Assembly: GCF_900091415.1 (NCBI RefSeq) | Contig: NZ_FMHU01000002.1 | Location: 62,001 to 126,000 of the forward strand | Source: Micromonospora inyonensis | Lineage (GTDB): Bacteria > Actinomycetota > Actinomycetes > Mycobacteriales > Micromonosporaceae | DNA length: 64,000 nt | Reading direction: 5' to 3' | Shown here: positions 1-8,342 of the stretch, piece after piece | Layout of the letters: every line of letters starts with the position of its first letter | Position numbering within the stretch: position 1 is the first letter of the stretch | Made by a program: the position numbers and the translations under genes | Notes under the pieces: generated by a model | Seen by the model: only the letters and a program-made list of their open reading frames with translations | Told to the model about the DNA's origin: nothing | Database searches by the model: none

Positions 1-895
1 CCCGAGCCGGCTCGTGCGTCACCGGCAGGGCCGGCGGCGCGTCAACGGGCCCGCCGAGGGTGGCCGGTGACGCGGGTGCGGCGGGGTGCGCCAGGGCCGG
101 CGCGGTGAGGTTCAGGTCCGCGATCCGCGGTGCGCCATCCCACGGCTTCGCCTCGCTGGCGTAGTCGACGAGAACCCCGATCAGCCACGCGACCACGGCC
201 GCGCCGACCGCCCCCACCGAGTGCGCCAGGGCCTCACCGAGCGCCGTCACCGAGTCGTGCTTGCCGGTCCAGCCGCCCAGCAGGTTCAGGGCGACGGAGA
301 AGAACAGCGCGCCCCATTTGGCGACGTCCGCCCGCCGGTCGGTTTGCCCACCGGACATCCGTAGGACCGACCCGGCGAGGATGATCCCGACCGCCACCGC
401 GATCAGCAGCGGCTCCACCCCCCACGCGGCCCACCAGCCGGCCGAGCCCCGCTCCAGGTCCAGCAGCTCGACCATGCCCCGCTGCACGCCGGGCGTGGAG
501 TAGGCGGCGAACCCGGCCACGAGGGGCAGGCCCAGCAGCAGGGCGTACCGGCGCACCCCGGCCACCCGCAGCGCCCGCACCTCGGCGGACCGCTGAATCT
601 CGGCGCGGATACGGGCTCGGGTGCCGGACCGGGCGGCCCGCCGGTACAGGGCGGCCAGCTCGGCGCCCTCGATTTCGTCGCGGTCGCGTTCGCGGCGGGC
701 CCGCCGGCGGGTCGTGGACTGCTCGTCGACGGCGGCCAGGGCGTCGCGGTGCTCGGCGTCGAGGCGGCGGCGCTCCTGCTGGTCGGTGCGCTGGACGTCG
801 ATGATGGCGCGTTCTTCGGCGAGGGCTGCGGCCAGGTCCTTGGCGGTCTGGGCCGGCTGCTGGCTCCGGTCAGTCAGCTTCATGCCGGTCATCAT
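1..895 (-). CDS. Integrative-element-type membrane protein, truncated by window edge
   Basis: The reading frame runs without a stop from an ATG at 895 (second ATG at 892, another at 883) to base 1, so at least 298 residues are present and the C-terminus lies outside. The first ~110 residues are charged and Ala/Glu/Arg-rich (likely coiled coil). Two to four hydrophobic segments follow (around residues 125-145, 160-185, 205-220 and 235-260), then a Pro/Ala-rich tail. This layout resembles the SpdA/DUF2637-like membrane proteins of actinomycete integrative elements, which are linked to conjugal spread. The family assignment is by overall architecture only; no catalytic motif is visible. The neighbouring xis-like and GntR genes support an element context. 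Confidence 0.6.
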   Translation of the reverse strand, partial: MMTGMKLTDRSQQPAQTAKDLAAALAEERAIIDVQRTDQQERRRLDAEHRDALAAVDEQSTTRRRARRERDRDEIEGAELAALYRRAARSGTRARIRAEIQRSAEVRALRVAGVRRYALLLGLPLVAGFAAYSTPGVQRGMVELLDLERGSAGWWAAWGVEPLLIAVAVGIILAGSVLRMSGGQTDRRADVAKWGALFFSVALNLLGGWTGKHDSVTALGEALAHSVGAVGAAVVAWLIGVLVDYASEAKPWDGAPRIADLNLTAPALAHPAAPASPATLGGPVDAPPALPVTHEPAR

Positions 896-1032
896 GGCAC
901 AGAGTTGCCAGAGTTCCAAAGGTTGCTAGCCTTCACGACATGTCGCCACCCACCGCTCCCGCGCTCGCCCTGCCCTGTCTGCGATCATCGAGAGACTCGC
1001 CAAAGTTGCGAGCGTCGGCAGGGAGGGCGACC

Positions 1033-1245
1033 GTGGACTCAGATTGGCTCACCGTGAAGCAGGTGACGGATGTCGTCCAGGCTGCCGGCTACCCGGACAA
1101 GGTCGACACGATTCGCCGCCGCGTCGATGCCGGAAAGTTCGGCGAGCAGGGACAGGACTGGTACCGGTCGGAGAGCGGCTACCGGTTCGTGCGGCGGGCC
1201 GCGGTGGAGGAGTTCATCCGACGTCGCCGAGCTGGCGACCAGTAG
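1033..1245 (+). CDS. Small helix-turn-helix / excisionase-like DNA-binding protein
   Basis: A 70-residue protein starting at GTG 1033, preceded by GGGAGG at 1021-1026. It opens with 'WLTVKQVTDVVQ', typical of the winged helix-turn-helix (MerR/Xis-like, HTH_17) fold, and ends with an Arg-rich helix after 'RFVRRAAVEEFIRRR'. Such proteins act as recombination directionality factors or small repressors in integrative elements. It sits next to the element-type membrane protein and a GntR regulator, which fits that role. The specific function (Xis or regulator) is inferred, and no integrase is present in the window to pair it with. An upstream in-frame ATG at 940 is less likely because it has no ribosome binding site. 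Confidence 0.6.
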   Translation: MDSDWLTVKQVTDVVQAAGYPDKVDTIRRRVDAGKFGEQGQDWYRSESGYRFVRRAAVEEFIRRRRAGDQ

Positions 1246-1257
1246 CCCACGCAGAGA

Positions 1258-1288
1258 ACCGCCCCCGGCCAGCAGGCGCGGGGGCGGT
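1258..1288 (+). terminator. Hairpin terminator after xis-like gene
   Basis: ACCGCCCCC (1258-1266) pairs perfectly with GGGGGCGGT (1280-1288) across a 13-base loop, 12 bases after the stop codon at 1245. There is no T-tract, as is usual for terminators in very GC-rich actinobacteria. Confidence 0.55.
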
Positions 1289-1321
1289 GGTGTGTCCAGG
1301 GTTAGGTTGAGCGGCCACGTA

Positions 1322-1336
1322 CCTGGGGGCCCCAGG
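1322..1336. promoter_or_regulatory. Palindrome upstream of GntR gene, candidate operator
   Basis: CCTGGGG (1322-1328) and CCCCAGG (1330-1336) form a perfect palindrome around one central G. The half-site CCCCAGG recurs at 1346-1352, and a short palindrome GTTGTCAAC lies at 1352-1360. All lie within 65 bases of the GntR start at 1387, which fits an autoregulatory operator. There is no direct evidence of binding. Confidence 0.35.
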
Positions 1337-1386
1337 ATCCCCGGACCCCAGGTTGTCAACTCCGGCGTCGTTCGTACGGTTCGCCC

Positions 1387-1797
1387 GTGATTGACCCTCG
1401 CGCCGAGCGGGCCGTCTACCAGCAGCTCGCCGACCTGCTGCGAGGGCTGATCGCGTCCGGGCAGGTGAAACCCGGTGCGCTACTGCCGTCGAGTAAGACC
1501 CTGGAGCAGACCCACGGGGTCAGTCGGGAAACGGTGCGCCGGGCACTGGCCGTGCTGCGCGGAGAGGGCCTGGTTGTCACCGAGGGTGGCTACGGTACGC
1601 GCGTGGTGCAGCAGCAGACTCGGCAACATGTCAGGGTTCCTAGATCCGCCCAAATCGTGTGTCGCATGCCGACGGACGCCGAACGCGTGGATCTGGGCAT
1701 CGAGCTGGGCGAGGTTGTTCCCGTGGTGACCATCCATGTCGGAGCGCAGACCCGGGGCCCGTACCGCGCCGACATGTTCGACTTCACCACCGCCTGA
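1387..1797 (+). CDS. GntR-family transcriptional regulator (short, element-type)
   Basis: A 136-residue protein starting at GTG 1387. Residues 1-75 form a GntR winged helix-turn-helix ('VYQQLADLLRGLI...LPSSKTLEQTHGVSRETVRRAL...GLVVTEGGYGTRV'). The remaining ~60 residues are far shorter than FadR or UTRA effector domains and include 'RMPTDAERVDLGI', a segment seen in KorSA-like regulators of actinomycete integrative elements. KorSA of pSAM2 represses the transfer and replication operon of its element. No Shine-Dalgarno sequence is evident, so translation may be leaderless. The palindrome cluster at 1322-1360 is the obvious candidate operator. The family is secure, the target inferred. Confidence 0.75.
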   Translation: MIDPRAERAVYQQLADLLRGLIASGQVKPGALLPSSKTLEQTHGVSRETVRRALAVLRGEGLVVTEGGYGTRVVQQQTRQHVRVPRSAQIVCRMPTDAERVDLGIELGEVVPVVTIHVGAQTRGPYRADMFDFTTA

Positions 1798-1975
1798 CCG
1801 ACGACTCGGGCACGGCGGTTGCACGGGCAACGTTCCAGGCATAACGTCACGTGACAGAACCGTATCTATGCAACTTGCGGTAAATCGTCTGCCACGAAGA
1901 GTTTCCCTGGTCGCACAGGTGTACTAAGATCGACAGTCTCTACAGGACCCCGGACGTGCGGGGAGGTGCTGGCCA

Positions 1976-2920
1976 ATGTCCATGATCGCCCGCTGGACCC
2001 AGCGTGCCATCATCGCCGCCGGCGGCACCATGCTGGCCCTCGCCGCCCTGGCCGCCCTCGACTCCGACCCGGCCCACGCCGCGGACCGCCCCCTGCCGGC
2101 CACCGTGGACCGCGCCGTCGACCGCGTACTCGACCGGCCCACCCGCGAGCACCCGCCCCGGGTGCTGCCGCGCCGGGACCGGCCACCGCCGGACTGCGAC
2201 GACCCCGCCGACCGGCCGCCGCCGACCGAGCCGGACCGCGACGATCCGCCCGAGCCCAGCGAGCCCGCGCCAGCACCCGAGACGCCCGCCGACGAGCCGG
2301 CACCCGCCGAGCCAGAGCCCGACGCGCCGCCCCTCGACGCGCCGCCCGTCGACATCGAGGTACCCGCCCCACCCGGCCCGCCCATCGTGGTGGACCCGCC
2401 GGCCCTGCTCCCGCCGGCCAGCCCCGCCGCACCGGAGCCCGCGCCCGTCGACCCACCCCTCGTCGGCGCCACCCCCGCGCCGCTGCCCACCCCCCGCCCC
2501 GCCAGGCCGGCACCCGTAGCGCCCCCGGTGGAGGTCGACCCGGAGCAGGTGGCCAACCCCCGCGCGGGACCATCCGGACGGCCGGCGCGCCCCGACCGCG
2601 GCACCGACCGGGCCGCCACCACCCGCGACGACGACGTGGAGCCCTGCGACCCGCAGACCCGGCAGGTGCCACGCATCCTCCCCACGCCCGCGCGCCCGGC
2701 CGCCGCTGACCGGCCCGACCGGTGTGGCCACGGCCCCGGCGCCTGGGTCGACAGCCCACCACCGCCCGTCTCCAAGCCACCCGGCGGCGGGCACGAGATG
2801 CAGGGACTGGCCGCCACGGCCACCGTCGACACCGACACCCTCGACCGGCTCACCGTCGCCCGAGCCCGCGCACACCTGACCGGCCGCGACGGCGAGGCTC
2901 TCGACCCACGGCCTGCCTGA
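1976..2920 (+). CDS. Proline-rich secreted protein of unknown function
   Basis: A 314-residue protein with a good ribosome site (GGGAGG 1961-1966) before ATG 1976. Residues 1-36 are a Sec signal peptide (basic start, hydrophobic core 'GGTMLALAALAAL', likely cleavage after 'AHAA'). Residues ~50-210 are an extended Pro/Asp/Glu/Ala-rich region with almost no predicted fold. Two cysteines near residues 223 and 249 could form a disulphide. I recognise no domain. The low-complexity composition is typical of wall-spanning or surface stalk proteins. It is followed by a small membrane protein and an SSB on the same strand. Function unknown; secretion is inferred from the signal peptide. Confidence 0.6.
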   Translation: MSMIARWTQRAIIAAGGTMLALAALAALDSDPAHAADRPLPATVDRAVDRVLDRPTREHPPRVLPRRDRPPPDCDDPADRPPPTEPDRDDPPEPSEPAPAPETPADEPAPAEPEPDAPPLDAPPVDIEVPAPPGPPIVVDPPALLPPASPAAPEPAPVDPPLVGATPAPLPTPRPARPAPVAPPVEVDPEQVANPRAGPSGRPARPDRGTDRAATTRDDDVEPCDPQTRQVPRILPTPARPAAADRPDRCGHGPGAWVDSPPPPVSKPPGGGHEMQGLAATATVDTDTLDRLTVARARAHLTGRDGEALDPRPA

Positions 2921-3027
2921 CCCGCCGGCCCGTGCCACCCGGGCAGAGCCCGGACCACCGCGCCTCGGAGAGGGCCCCGCGCCCTCCAATCACCCCCACC
3001 TGCCTCACAGTGCGGAGCAGCACAACC

Positions 3028-3366
3028 ATGCACAGGAACAGCCGTACCCACAGCCAGATCCAGACCACCCGGAACGCCCTCGGCATCCTCGCCGCCGTCC
3101 TCGGCGCCGCCGCGTTTGCCGTCGGCGCGCACCTCTACGGGCTCCAGGCCCGTGACCGGGCCGCCGCCGCCCAGCGGGAGGCGCAGAGGCACCAGGCCGA
3201 GGCCGCCGCCCTCCGCGATGAACTCGCCCGGGTGCGGCACACCGACACCGTGCAGCCCGGTCGGGTGCACGTCGACATGGAGTTGATGGGCATGGACCCC
3301 GAGGTGGCCGCCGCCGCCCGACGCATCCACGAGCGGCTGACGAAGAGCAACTCCTCTTCGAGGTGA
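3028..3366 (+). CDS. Small single-pass membrane protein with coiled coil
   Basis: About 112 residues from ATG 3028 (an in-frame GTG at 3010 is an alternative). Residues ~16-38 form one transmembrane helix ('ALGILAAVLGAAAFAVGAHLYG'). They are followed by an Ala/Glu/Arg/Gln heptad-rich coiled coil (residues ~42-70) and a short polar tail with a Met-rich stretch. The predicted topology is inner-membrane anchored with a coiled-coil domain, similar in shape to septum or phage-spanin-like proteins, but no family is recognised. It lies 18 bases before the TTG start of the SSB gene, so the two may be co-transcribed. Confidence 0.55.
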   Translation: MHRNSRTHSQIQTTRNALGILAAVLGAAAFAVGAHLYGLQARDRAAAAQREAQRHQAEAAALRDELARVRHTDTVQPGRVHVDMELMGMDPEVAAAARRIHERLTKSNSSSR

Positions 3367-3384
3367 CGCAGCGTTGGTAGGTCT

Positions 3385-4275
3385 TTGCAATCCCTCACAG
3401 TGGTCGGCAATGTCCTGACCGCCCCGGAGTGGCGGCGGACCGCGCAGAGCGGCACGCTGGTCGCCAACTTCAAGGTCGCCTCGACCGCTCGCCGGTTGGA
3501 CCGGGAGAGCGGGCGCTGGGTCGACGGCAACAGCCTCCGGGTCCGCGTCAACTGCTGGCGCAAGCTCGCCGAGGGGGTCGCCTCCTCGGTGATGGTGGGC
3601 GACCCGGTCGTCGTCGCCGGGCGGCTCTACACCCGGGACTGGATCGACGACGCCGGCAACCAGCGCACCCTCTACGAGTTGGAGGCGGTCACCGTCGGGC
3701 ACGATCTCGCCCGGGGCCGGGGCCGGTTCCTGCGCAACCGTCCCAGCATGGCGACCAGCACGGTGGAGGACGCCGACGCGGAGCGACGGGTCCACGGCGA
3801 GCCGACCGAGCCGGTTCCGGGCGACGAGGCCCCCGTTCCCCTCGACGACCGGCCGCTCGACGACGACCTCGACCTGCCGGCTTCCGGTGACCCGCGTCGG
3901 CTGCCCGGCCTCCCGGTCAGCGCGGTGGACCTCGGCCCCGACCCTTTCGACACCCCGGCCCGTGGGTCCACGCCGATCGTCCGCACGGTCGAGCCGACCG
4001 GGGCGACCGCTCCGGTCGGGGACGACGAACTCGCCGCGCTGCCCGAGGGGGACGACCTGCCCGAGGATCCGGTCGTGGCGGGGCCGATCGGGGAACTCGA
4101 CCCCCTGCCCGAGGCGGCCGGCCTCCCTGGCGGGATCCCGACGCCCGGTGAGACGGCGGCAACGCCCGGAGAGGCGGCGATGCCGGCGCGTCGGGGTCGG
4201 CGCGGTGGTCGTGGGGGCACCGGTGGCCTCCGGGGCGATGCGGCCGGGCCGGCCCGGCAACCCGTACCGGCCTGA
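3385..4275 (+). CDS. ssb: Single-stranded DNA-binding protein, long paralogue without acidic tip
   Basis: A 296-residue protein from TTG 3385 with GGTAGG just upstream. Residues 1-110 are an SSB OB-fold ('LTVVGNVLTAPEWRR...VANFKVAS...RVNCWRKLAEGVASSVMVGDPVVVAGRLYTRDW'). SSBs coat single-stranded DNA in replication, recombination and repair. Residues 125-296 are a long, acidic, Pro/Gly-rich disordered tail ending in an Arg/Gly-rich segment and 'RQPVPA'. The DDDIPF-like C-terminal tip that recruits partner proteins in essential SSBs is absent, as in SsbB-type paralogues of actinomycetes. This is therefore probably a second, non-housekeeping SSB. Confidence 0.85.
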   Translation: MQSLTVVGNVLTAPEWRRTAQSGTLVANFKVASTARRLDRESGRWVDGNSLRVRVNCWRKLAEGVASSVMVGDPVVVAGRLYTRDWIDDAGNQRTLYELEAVTVGHDLARGRGRFLRNRPSMATSTVEDADAERRVHGEPTEPVPGDEAPVPLDDRPLDDDLDLPASGDPRRLPGLPVSAVDLGPDPFDTPARGSTPIVRTVEPTGATAPVGDDELAALPEGDDLPEDPVVAGPIGELDPLPEAAGLPGGIPTPGETAATPGEAAMPARRGRRGGRGGTGGLRGDAAGPARQPVPA

Positions 4276-4284
4276 ACGAACCGT

Positions 4285-4353
4285 CCCCGGCCGGGGACAC
4301 CGGCCGGGGCGGGCAAGTGGGTGGGGTGACGGCTTCAGACCGGCACCCCACCC
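4285..4353 (+). terminator. Double hairpin after ssb
   Basis: Two consecutive perfect 10-bp stems follow the ssb stop: CCCCGGCCGG (4285-4294) with CCGGCCGGGG (4300-4309), and GGGTGGGGTG (4319-4328) with CACCCCACCC (4344-4353). They fit a composite terminator. Confidence 0.5.
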
Positions 4354-4372
4354 GGGCCCGCTCCGTCCCCGG

Positions 4373-4411
4373 CCCACGGGCGCGCTCCGGCCCCCGCCCA
4401 CGGGCGCGCTC
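4373..4411. repeat. Short direct repeat upstream of cobD
   Basis: CCCACGGGCGCGCTC occurs at 4373-4387 and again at 4397-4411 (24-base period), with a degenerate third copy upstream near 4348-4365. It lies in the 274-base gap before cobD. No B12-box sequence was seen in this gap. Confidence 0.4.
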
Positions 4412-4549
4412 TGCCCCCGGCCGAGGGCCCGTCGCCCCGAGTCCGCGGCCACGCTCCGCCACCGGGCTGTCCTGCCTGCGTGACCCCTCCGCCGTCCCCC
4501 GGGACGCGGGGCGGTGACGGCTAGGCTTACCGGCCGGAGGTGGTGCGGG

Positions 4550-5542
4550 GTGCGGCAGGCAGTCACCGTCGCCGATGCGGCCGGGCTGGTGGCGGGGTAC
4601 GCGCTGGACGCGTTCCTCGGCGACCCGCGCCGCTGGCACCCGGTCGCCGGGTTCGGTCGGGCCGCCGGTGCCCTGGAACGACGCCTCTACCGTCCGGACC
4701 GGGTGGCGGGCGCGACGTTCACCGCGCTCGCGGTCGGGGTGCCCGTGCTGCTCGGCGCGGCGGGCGTGCTCGCCACCCGGCGGCGGCCGGTGGCCCGCGC
4801 GGTCCTGGTGGCGGCCGGCACCTGGACCGTGCTCGGCGGTCGTACCCTCCGCCACGAGGCCGAGGTGATGGGCCGGGCGCTGCGCGACGGCGACCTGCCG
4901 GCCGCCCGCCGTCGGCTCAGCCACCTCTGCGGACGCGACCCGTCCGTCCTGGACGAGTCGGAACTGGCCCGCGCCACCGTCGAGTCGGTCGCCGAGAACA
5001 CCTCCGACGCCGTGGTGGCACCGCTGTTCTGGGGTGCGGTCGCCGGGCTGCCCGGCCTGCTCGGCTACCGGGCGGCGAACACCCTGGACGCCATGGTCGG
5101 TCACCGCTCGGCCCGGTATGCCCGTTTCGGCACCCCCGCCGCCCGGCTGGACGACCTGCTCAACCTGGCTCCGGCACGCCTGACCGGGCTGCTCACCGTG
5201 GCCGTGGCCCCGGTGGCGCGCGGGGACCGGGAGCGGGCCTGGCACGTGTGGCGGCGGGACCGGAACGACCATCCGAGCCCCAACGCCGGGCAATGCGAGT
5301 CGGCCATGGCCGGGGCGCTCGGGGTGCGGCTGGGCGGGCGGAACGTCTACTTCGGACGCTCCGAGGTGCGACCGTTCCTCGGCGACGGCCCCCGGCCGGA
5401 GGGCCGGCACCTGCGCCGGGCGGCCCGGATCTCCGGGGCGGTCGGCCGGGCCGCACTCGGGCTGGCCGTCACCGTCGCGGTGGGCCGGGCGGTACTGGGC
5501 CGGGCGGCGGAGAACCGGCTACGGAGAGGGAGCGCGGCATGA
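4550..5542 (+). CDS. cobD: Adenosylcobinamide-phosphate synthase CobD/CbiB
   Basis: A membrane enzyme of about 330 residues that joins adenosylcobyric acid to aminopropanol phosphate (or aminopropanol) in the late B12 pathway. Family features are the N-terminal '[20 protein letters not shown]' segment, '[18 protein letters not shown]', '[14 protein letters not shown]' and the C-terminal '[19 protein letters not shown]', with several hydrophobic helices between them. GTG 4550 is chosen because GGAGG (4536-4540) lies 9 bases before it; an in-frame GTG at 4514 would add 12 residues. The stop overlaps the start of cobQ (ATGA), so the two are translationally coupled. Confidence 0.92.
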   Translation: MRQAVTVADAAGLVAGYALDAFLGDPRRWHPVAGFGRAAGALERRLYRPDRVAGATFTALAVGVPVLLGAAGVLATRRRPVARAVLVAAGTWTVLGGRTLRHEAEVMGRALRDGDLPAARRRLSHLCGRDPSVLDESELARATVESVAENTSDAVVAPLFWGAVAGLPGLLGYRAANTLDAMVGHRSARYARFGTPAARLDDLLNLAPARLTGLLTVAVAPVARGDRERAWHVWRRDRNDHPSPNAGQCESAMAGALGVRLGGRNVYFGRSEVRPFLGDGPRPEGRHLRRAARISGAVGRAALGLAVTVAVGRAVLGRAAENRLRRGSAA

Positions 5543-7080
5543 GCGGCGGACTGCTGGTCGCCGGCACCACCTCGGACGCCGGCAAGAGCGTGCTGACCGC
5601 CGGCATCTGCCGGTGGCTGCACCGCCGGGGCGTCAAGGTGGCGCCGTTCAAGGCGCAGAACATGTCCAACAACTCGGCTGTGGTCGTGGGGGCGGACGGC
5701 CGGGGCGGCGAGATCGGCCGGGCCCAGGCGATGCAGGCCGCCGCCTGCGGGCTCGCCCCGGACCTGCGCTTCAATCCGGTGCTGCTCAAGCCGGGCAGCG
5801 ACCTGGCGAGCCAGGTGGTGCTCCTCGGTGAGGCCGTCGACACGGTCACCGCCGGCAACTTCCGGGTGCTCCGTCCCCGGCTCGCCGAGACGGCGTGGGC
5901 CGCCCTGGCCGAACTGCGCATCGAGTACGACGTGGTGATCTGCGAGGGAGCCGGCAGCCCGGCCGAGATCAACCTGCGCGACGGCGACTACGTCAACATG
6001 GGGCTGGCCCGGCACGCCGGGCTGCCGGTGATCGTCGTCGGCGACATCGACCGGGGCGGGGTGTTCGCCTCGATGTTCGGCACGGTGGCCCTGCTGGACC
6101 CGGCCGACCAGGCACTCGTCGCCGGCTTCGTGGTCAACAAGTTCCGGGGCGACCTCGGCCTGCTCCAGCCCGGTCTGGACATGCTGGGTCAGGTGACCGG
6201 CCGCCCCACGTACGGGGTGCTGCCCTGGCACCTCGACCTCTGGCTGGACGCCGAGGACTCGCTCGCCTACGGCCGCGTCCTCGGCCGCCCGGCCGCCCCG
6301 TACGGCGACGAGTGGCTCGACGTGGCCGTCGTCCGGCTGCCCCGGGTCAGCAACGCCACCGACGTCGAGGCGCTCGCCACCGAGCCGGGGGTCCGGGTCC
6401 GGCTCACCGTCGAACCGGCCGAACTCGCCAGCGCCGACCTGGTCGTCCTGCCCGGCTCGAAGTCCACCGTGGCCGACCTGGCCTGGCTGCGGGAGAGCGG
6501 CCTCGCCGACGCGGTGCTCGCCCATGCGGCGGCGGGAAAGCCGCTGCTCGGCATCTGCGGCGGCTTCCAGATGCTCGGGCGGGCGATCCACGACCCGGTG
6601 GAGAGCCGGCGGGGCAGTGTTCCCGGGCTCGGCCTGCTGCCGATCGAGGTCACGTTCGACCCGCGCAAGACCGTCCGCCAGTCGGCCGGTGCCGCGTTCG
6701 ACGACGTCGAGGTCCGGGGCTACGAGATCCACCACGGTTACGTCTCCACCGCCGACCCGGACCTGCCCCCGCTGCTGACCTACGCCGACGGCCGGAGCGA
6801 GGGCGCCCTGCTCGGCGCGGTGTACGGCACGCACTGGCACGGGGCCTTCGAGTCGGACGGCTTCCGTCGCCGCTTCCTCGCCGAGGTGGCGCGGCAGGCC
6901 GGGCGGCGCGGATTCCGGCCGGCCCCGGCCACCTCCTTCGCCGCCGCTCGGGAACGCGGTCTCGACCTCCTCGGCGACCTGGTCGAGGAGCACCTGGACA
7001 CCGACGCCCTCTGGCGGCTCGTCGAGTCCGGCCCCCCGACCGGCCTGCCCTTCATCCCGCCGGGCGCCCCCGCCGGCTGA
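5539..7080 (+). CDS. cobQ: Cobyric acid synthase CobQ
   Basis: 513 residues, normal for the family. It carries out four ATP- and glutamine-dependent amidations (b, d, e, g side chains) of adenosylcobyrinate a,c-diamide. The N-terminal synthetase domain has the nucleotide-binding loop 'GTTSDAGKS' (residues 9-17) and '[13 protein letters not shown]'. The C-terminal glutaminase domain keeps the nucleophile Cys340 in '[10 protein letters not shown]' and a histidine in 'GTHWHG' (residues 432-434). GGAGAGGGAG precedes the ATG. The start overlaps cobD by 4 bases. This intact glutaminase contrasts with the degenerate one in the cobB-like gene at 13504. Confidence 0.95.
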   Translation: MSGGLLVAGTTSDAGKSVLTAGICRWLHRRGVKVAPFKAQNMSNNSAVVVGADGRGGEIGRAQAMQAAACGLAPDLRFNPVLLKPGSDLASQVVLLGEAVDTVTAGNFRVLRPRLAETAWAALAELRIEYDVVICEGAGSPAEINLRDGDYVNMGLARHAGLPVIVVGDIDRGGVFASMFGTVALLDPADQALVAGFVVNKFRGDLGLLQPGLDMLGQVTGRPTYGVLPWHLDLWLDAEDSLAYGRVLGRPAAPYGDEWLDVAVVRLPRVSNATDVEALATEPGVRVRLTVEPAELASADLVVLPGSKSTVADLAWLRESGLADAVLAHAAAGKPLLGICGGFQMLGRAIHDPVESRRGSVPGLGLLPIEVTFDPRKTVRQSAGAAFDDVEVRGYEIHHGYVSTADPDLPPLLTYADGRSEGALLGAVYGTHWHGAFESDGFRRRFLAEVARQAGRRGFRPAPATSFAAARERGLDLLGDLVEEHLDTDALWRLVESGPPTGLPFIPPGAPAG

Positions 7081-7201
7081 ACCCGTCGCACCTCTCCTGC
7101 GCGACCGGATGCGTCCAGCCCCGGGCCGACCTGTCCCGCGCCGAGCGGGCCAGGGCGCGTCCATGGGAACTGTCCTGACAGGACTGTGCGAAACTCTGCC
7201 G

Positions 7202-7807
7202 GTGCCCACCCTGACCGCCCGGTGGTCGATCATCGGGATGTTGTTGCCGCTCTTCCTCGCCGGTTGCACGACCGGACCACGACGTTCGGCGTCGGAGGTT
7301 GCCAGCCCCACGCCGGCACGCGAGTACCGCCTCGTGGACGACCTCTGCGACCAGCTCGACCCCACCCACCTGACCACGCTGACCGGCATCCCGACCACGC
7401 AGACCAGATACCATCCGGTCCGCCCCGAGGCCCGGGACCGGCACCTGAGCTGCTGGTTGTCCACCCGCGACAAGGAAAACCTGTGGGTCTACAGCCTCCA
7501 GGTCGCCGTCACACTCGACCACACGGGGGATGCCGACCAGGAACGGACCCCGCAGCCCCCGGAGCGGGCCGTGCAGGGCCTGGGTGACCATGCGGTGATC
7601 CACGTCGGCGACACCCTCGCCGGGGAGCACCCCCTGCGGGAGGGGCAGCAGGTCCGGTCGCAGACGGGCACGCTCAGGGTCGTCCAGGGGCCGGTGGGCC
7701 TCCAGTTGCGCTGGACCGGTCACGGTGGAACCGCGCCGGCCGCCGTCGACGTCGAAGCACTCCTGACCGCGTACGGGCGGCAGACCCTCGAACTGCTCGG
7801 CGGCTGA
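7202..7807 (+). CDS. Putative secreted lipoprotein, function unknown
   Basis: From GTG 7202 the protein has 201 residues and starts with a lipoprotein signal peptide ending in the lipobox 'LFLAGC' (Cys22). The mature part is soluble, with two further cysteines ('DDLCDQL' and 'LSCWLST') that could pair. The layout resembles the small DUF3558-like lipoproteins common in actinobacteria, but that assignment is tentative. A CTGACA box at about 7174-7180 could be a -35 element for a nearly leaderless transcript. Starts at 7163 or 7109 are possible but would bury the signal peptide. It converges on the rhodanese gene. Confidence 0.65.
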   Translation: MPTLTARWSIIGMLLPLFLAGCTTGPRRSASEVASPTPAREYRLVDDLCDQLDPTHLTTLTGIPTTQTRYHPVRPEARDRHLSCWLSTRDKENLWVYSLQVAVTLDHTGDADQERTPQPPERAVQGLGDHAVIHVGDTLAGEHPLREGQQVRSQTGTLRVVQGPVGLQLRWTGHGGTAPAAVDVEALLTAYGRQTLELLGG

Positions 7808-7824
7808 CCCACCCAAGAGTCGCG

Positions 7825-7844
7825 CCTCCGGTGGTGCCCGGAGG
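7825..7844. terminator. Weak hairpin between convergent genes
   Basis: CCTCCGG (7825-7831) pairs with CCGGAGG (7838-7844) across a 6-base loop, midway between the lipoprotein and rhodanese stop codons. The short stem makes it only a candidate bidirectional terminator. Confidence 0.4.
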
Positions 7845-7848
7845 GTGC

Positions 7849-8265
7849 TCAGTGGCGGACGTCGGCGGGGTGGTCGGACATCGGCAGGCCCGCCGCCCGC
7901 CACGCCTCGACCCCACCGACCATGTCCGTCGCCCGGTGCAGCCCGAGCACCCGCAGGCTCGCCGCCGCCAGGCTGGAGGAGTAGCCCTGCCGGCACACCA
8001 CGACGACCTCCAGGTCGTACCCGGTGGCCTCGGGGATCCGCCAGGCGCTGGCCGGATCCAGCCGCCACTCCAGCACGGTCCGGTCGATCACCAGCACGCC
8101 GGGCAGCTCGCCCTGCTCGCGCCGCTGGAGGTCGGTACGGGTGTCGACCACGAGCGCTCCCCGGCCGGCGGCCTGGACCGTCTCGTGCGGGGTCAGTCGA
8201 CGCACGCCGGCCCGCGCCTGTTCGAGCAGGGCGTCGACGCCGGGACTCATCACGGAATGGGACAC
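7849..8265 (-). CDS. Rhodanese-domain protein
   Basis: A 138-residue single-domain rhodanese. It begins with a short helix, then 'ALVVDTRTDLQRREQGELPGVLVIDRTVLEWRL' and the active-site loop 'CRQGYSSSLAAASL', with the catalytic Cys followed by a six-residue loop, and ends with 'GGVEAWRAAGLP'. Rhodaneses transfer sulfane sulfur to cyanide or other thiols, and the stand-alone forms are often linked to sulfur trafficking. The GTG start at 8265 or the in-frame ATG at 8250 are both possible; 'AGGATCGGG' upstream favours 8265. The natural acceptor cannot be inferred from the context. Confidence 0.85.
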   Translation of the reverse strand: MSHSVMSPGVDALLEQARAGVRRLTPHETVQAAGRGALVVDTRTDLQRREQGELPGVLVIDRTVLEWRLDPASAWRIPEATGYDLEVVVVCRQGYSSSLAAASLRVLGLHRATDMVGGVEAWRAAGLPMSDHPADVRH

Positions 8266-8342
8266 GACCCGATCCTGCCGACCCGACGGGCGTTCCGCCC
8301 GACGAACACCACCCCTCCACCCGATCGGTAGCGTCGGCGGAC

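Noticed and set aside
4276..4549. Possible cobalamin riboswitch before cobD
   Set aside because: No B12-box-like sequence or matching secondary structure could be seen; only hairpins and direct repeats. A covariance search would be needed to rule it out fully.
1924..4566. Very long minus-strand open frame opposite ssb and its neighbours
   Set aside because: Low-complexity Arg/Gly/Pro sequence that is the antisense of the proline-rich protein and ssb; the plus-strand genes have better starts and recognisable domains. High GC content makes such shadows common.
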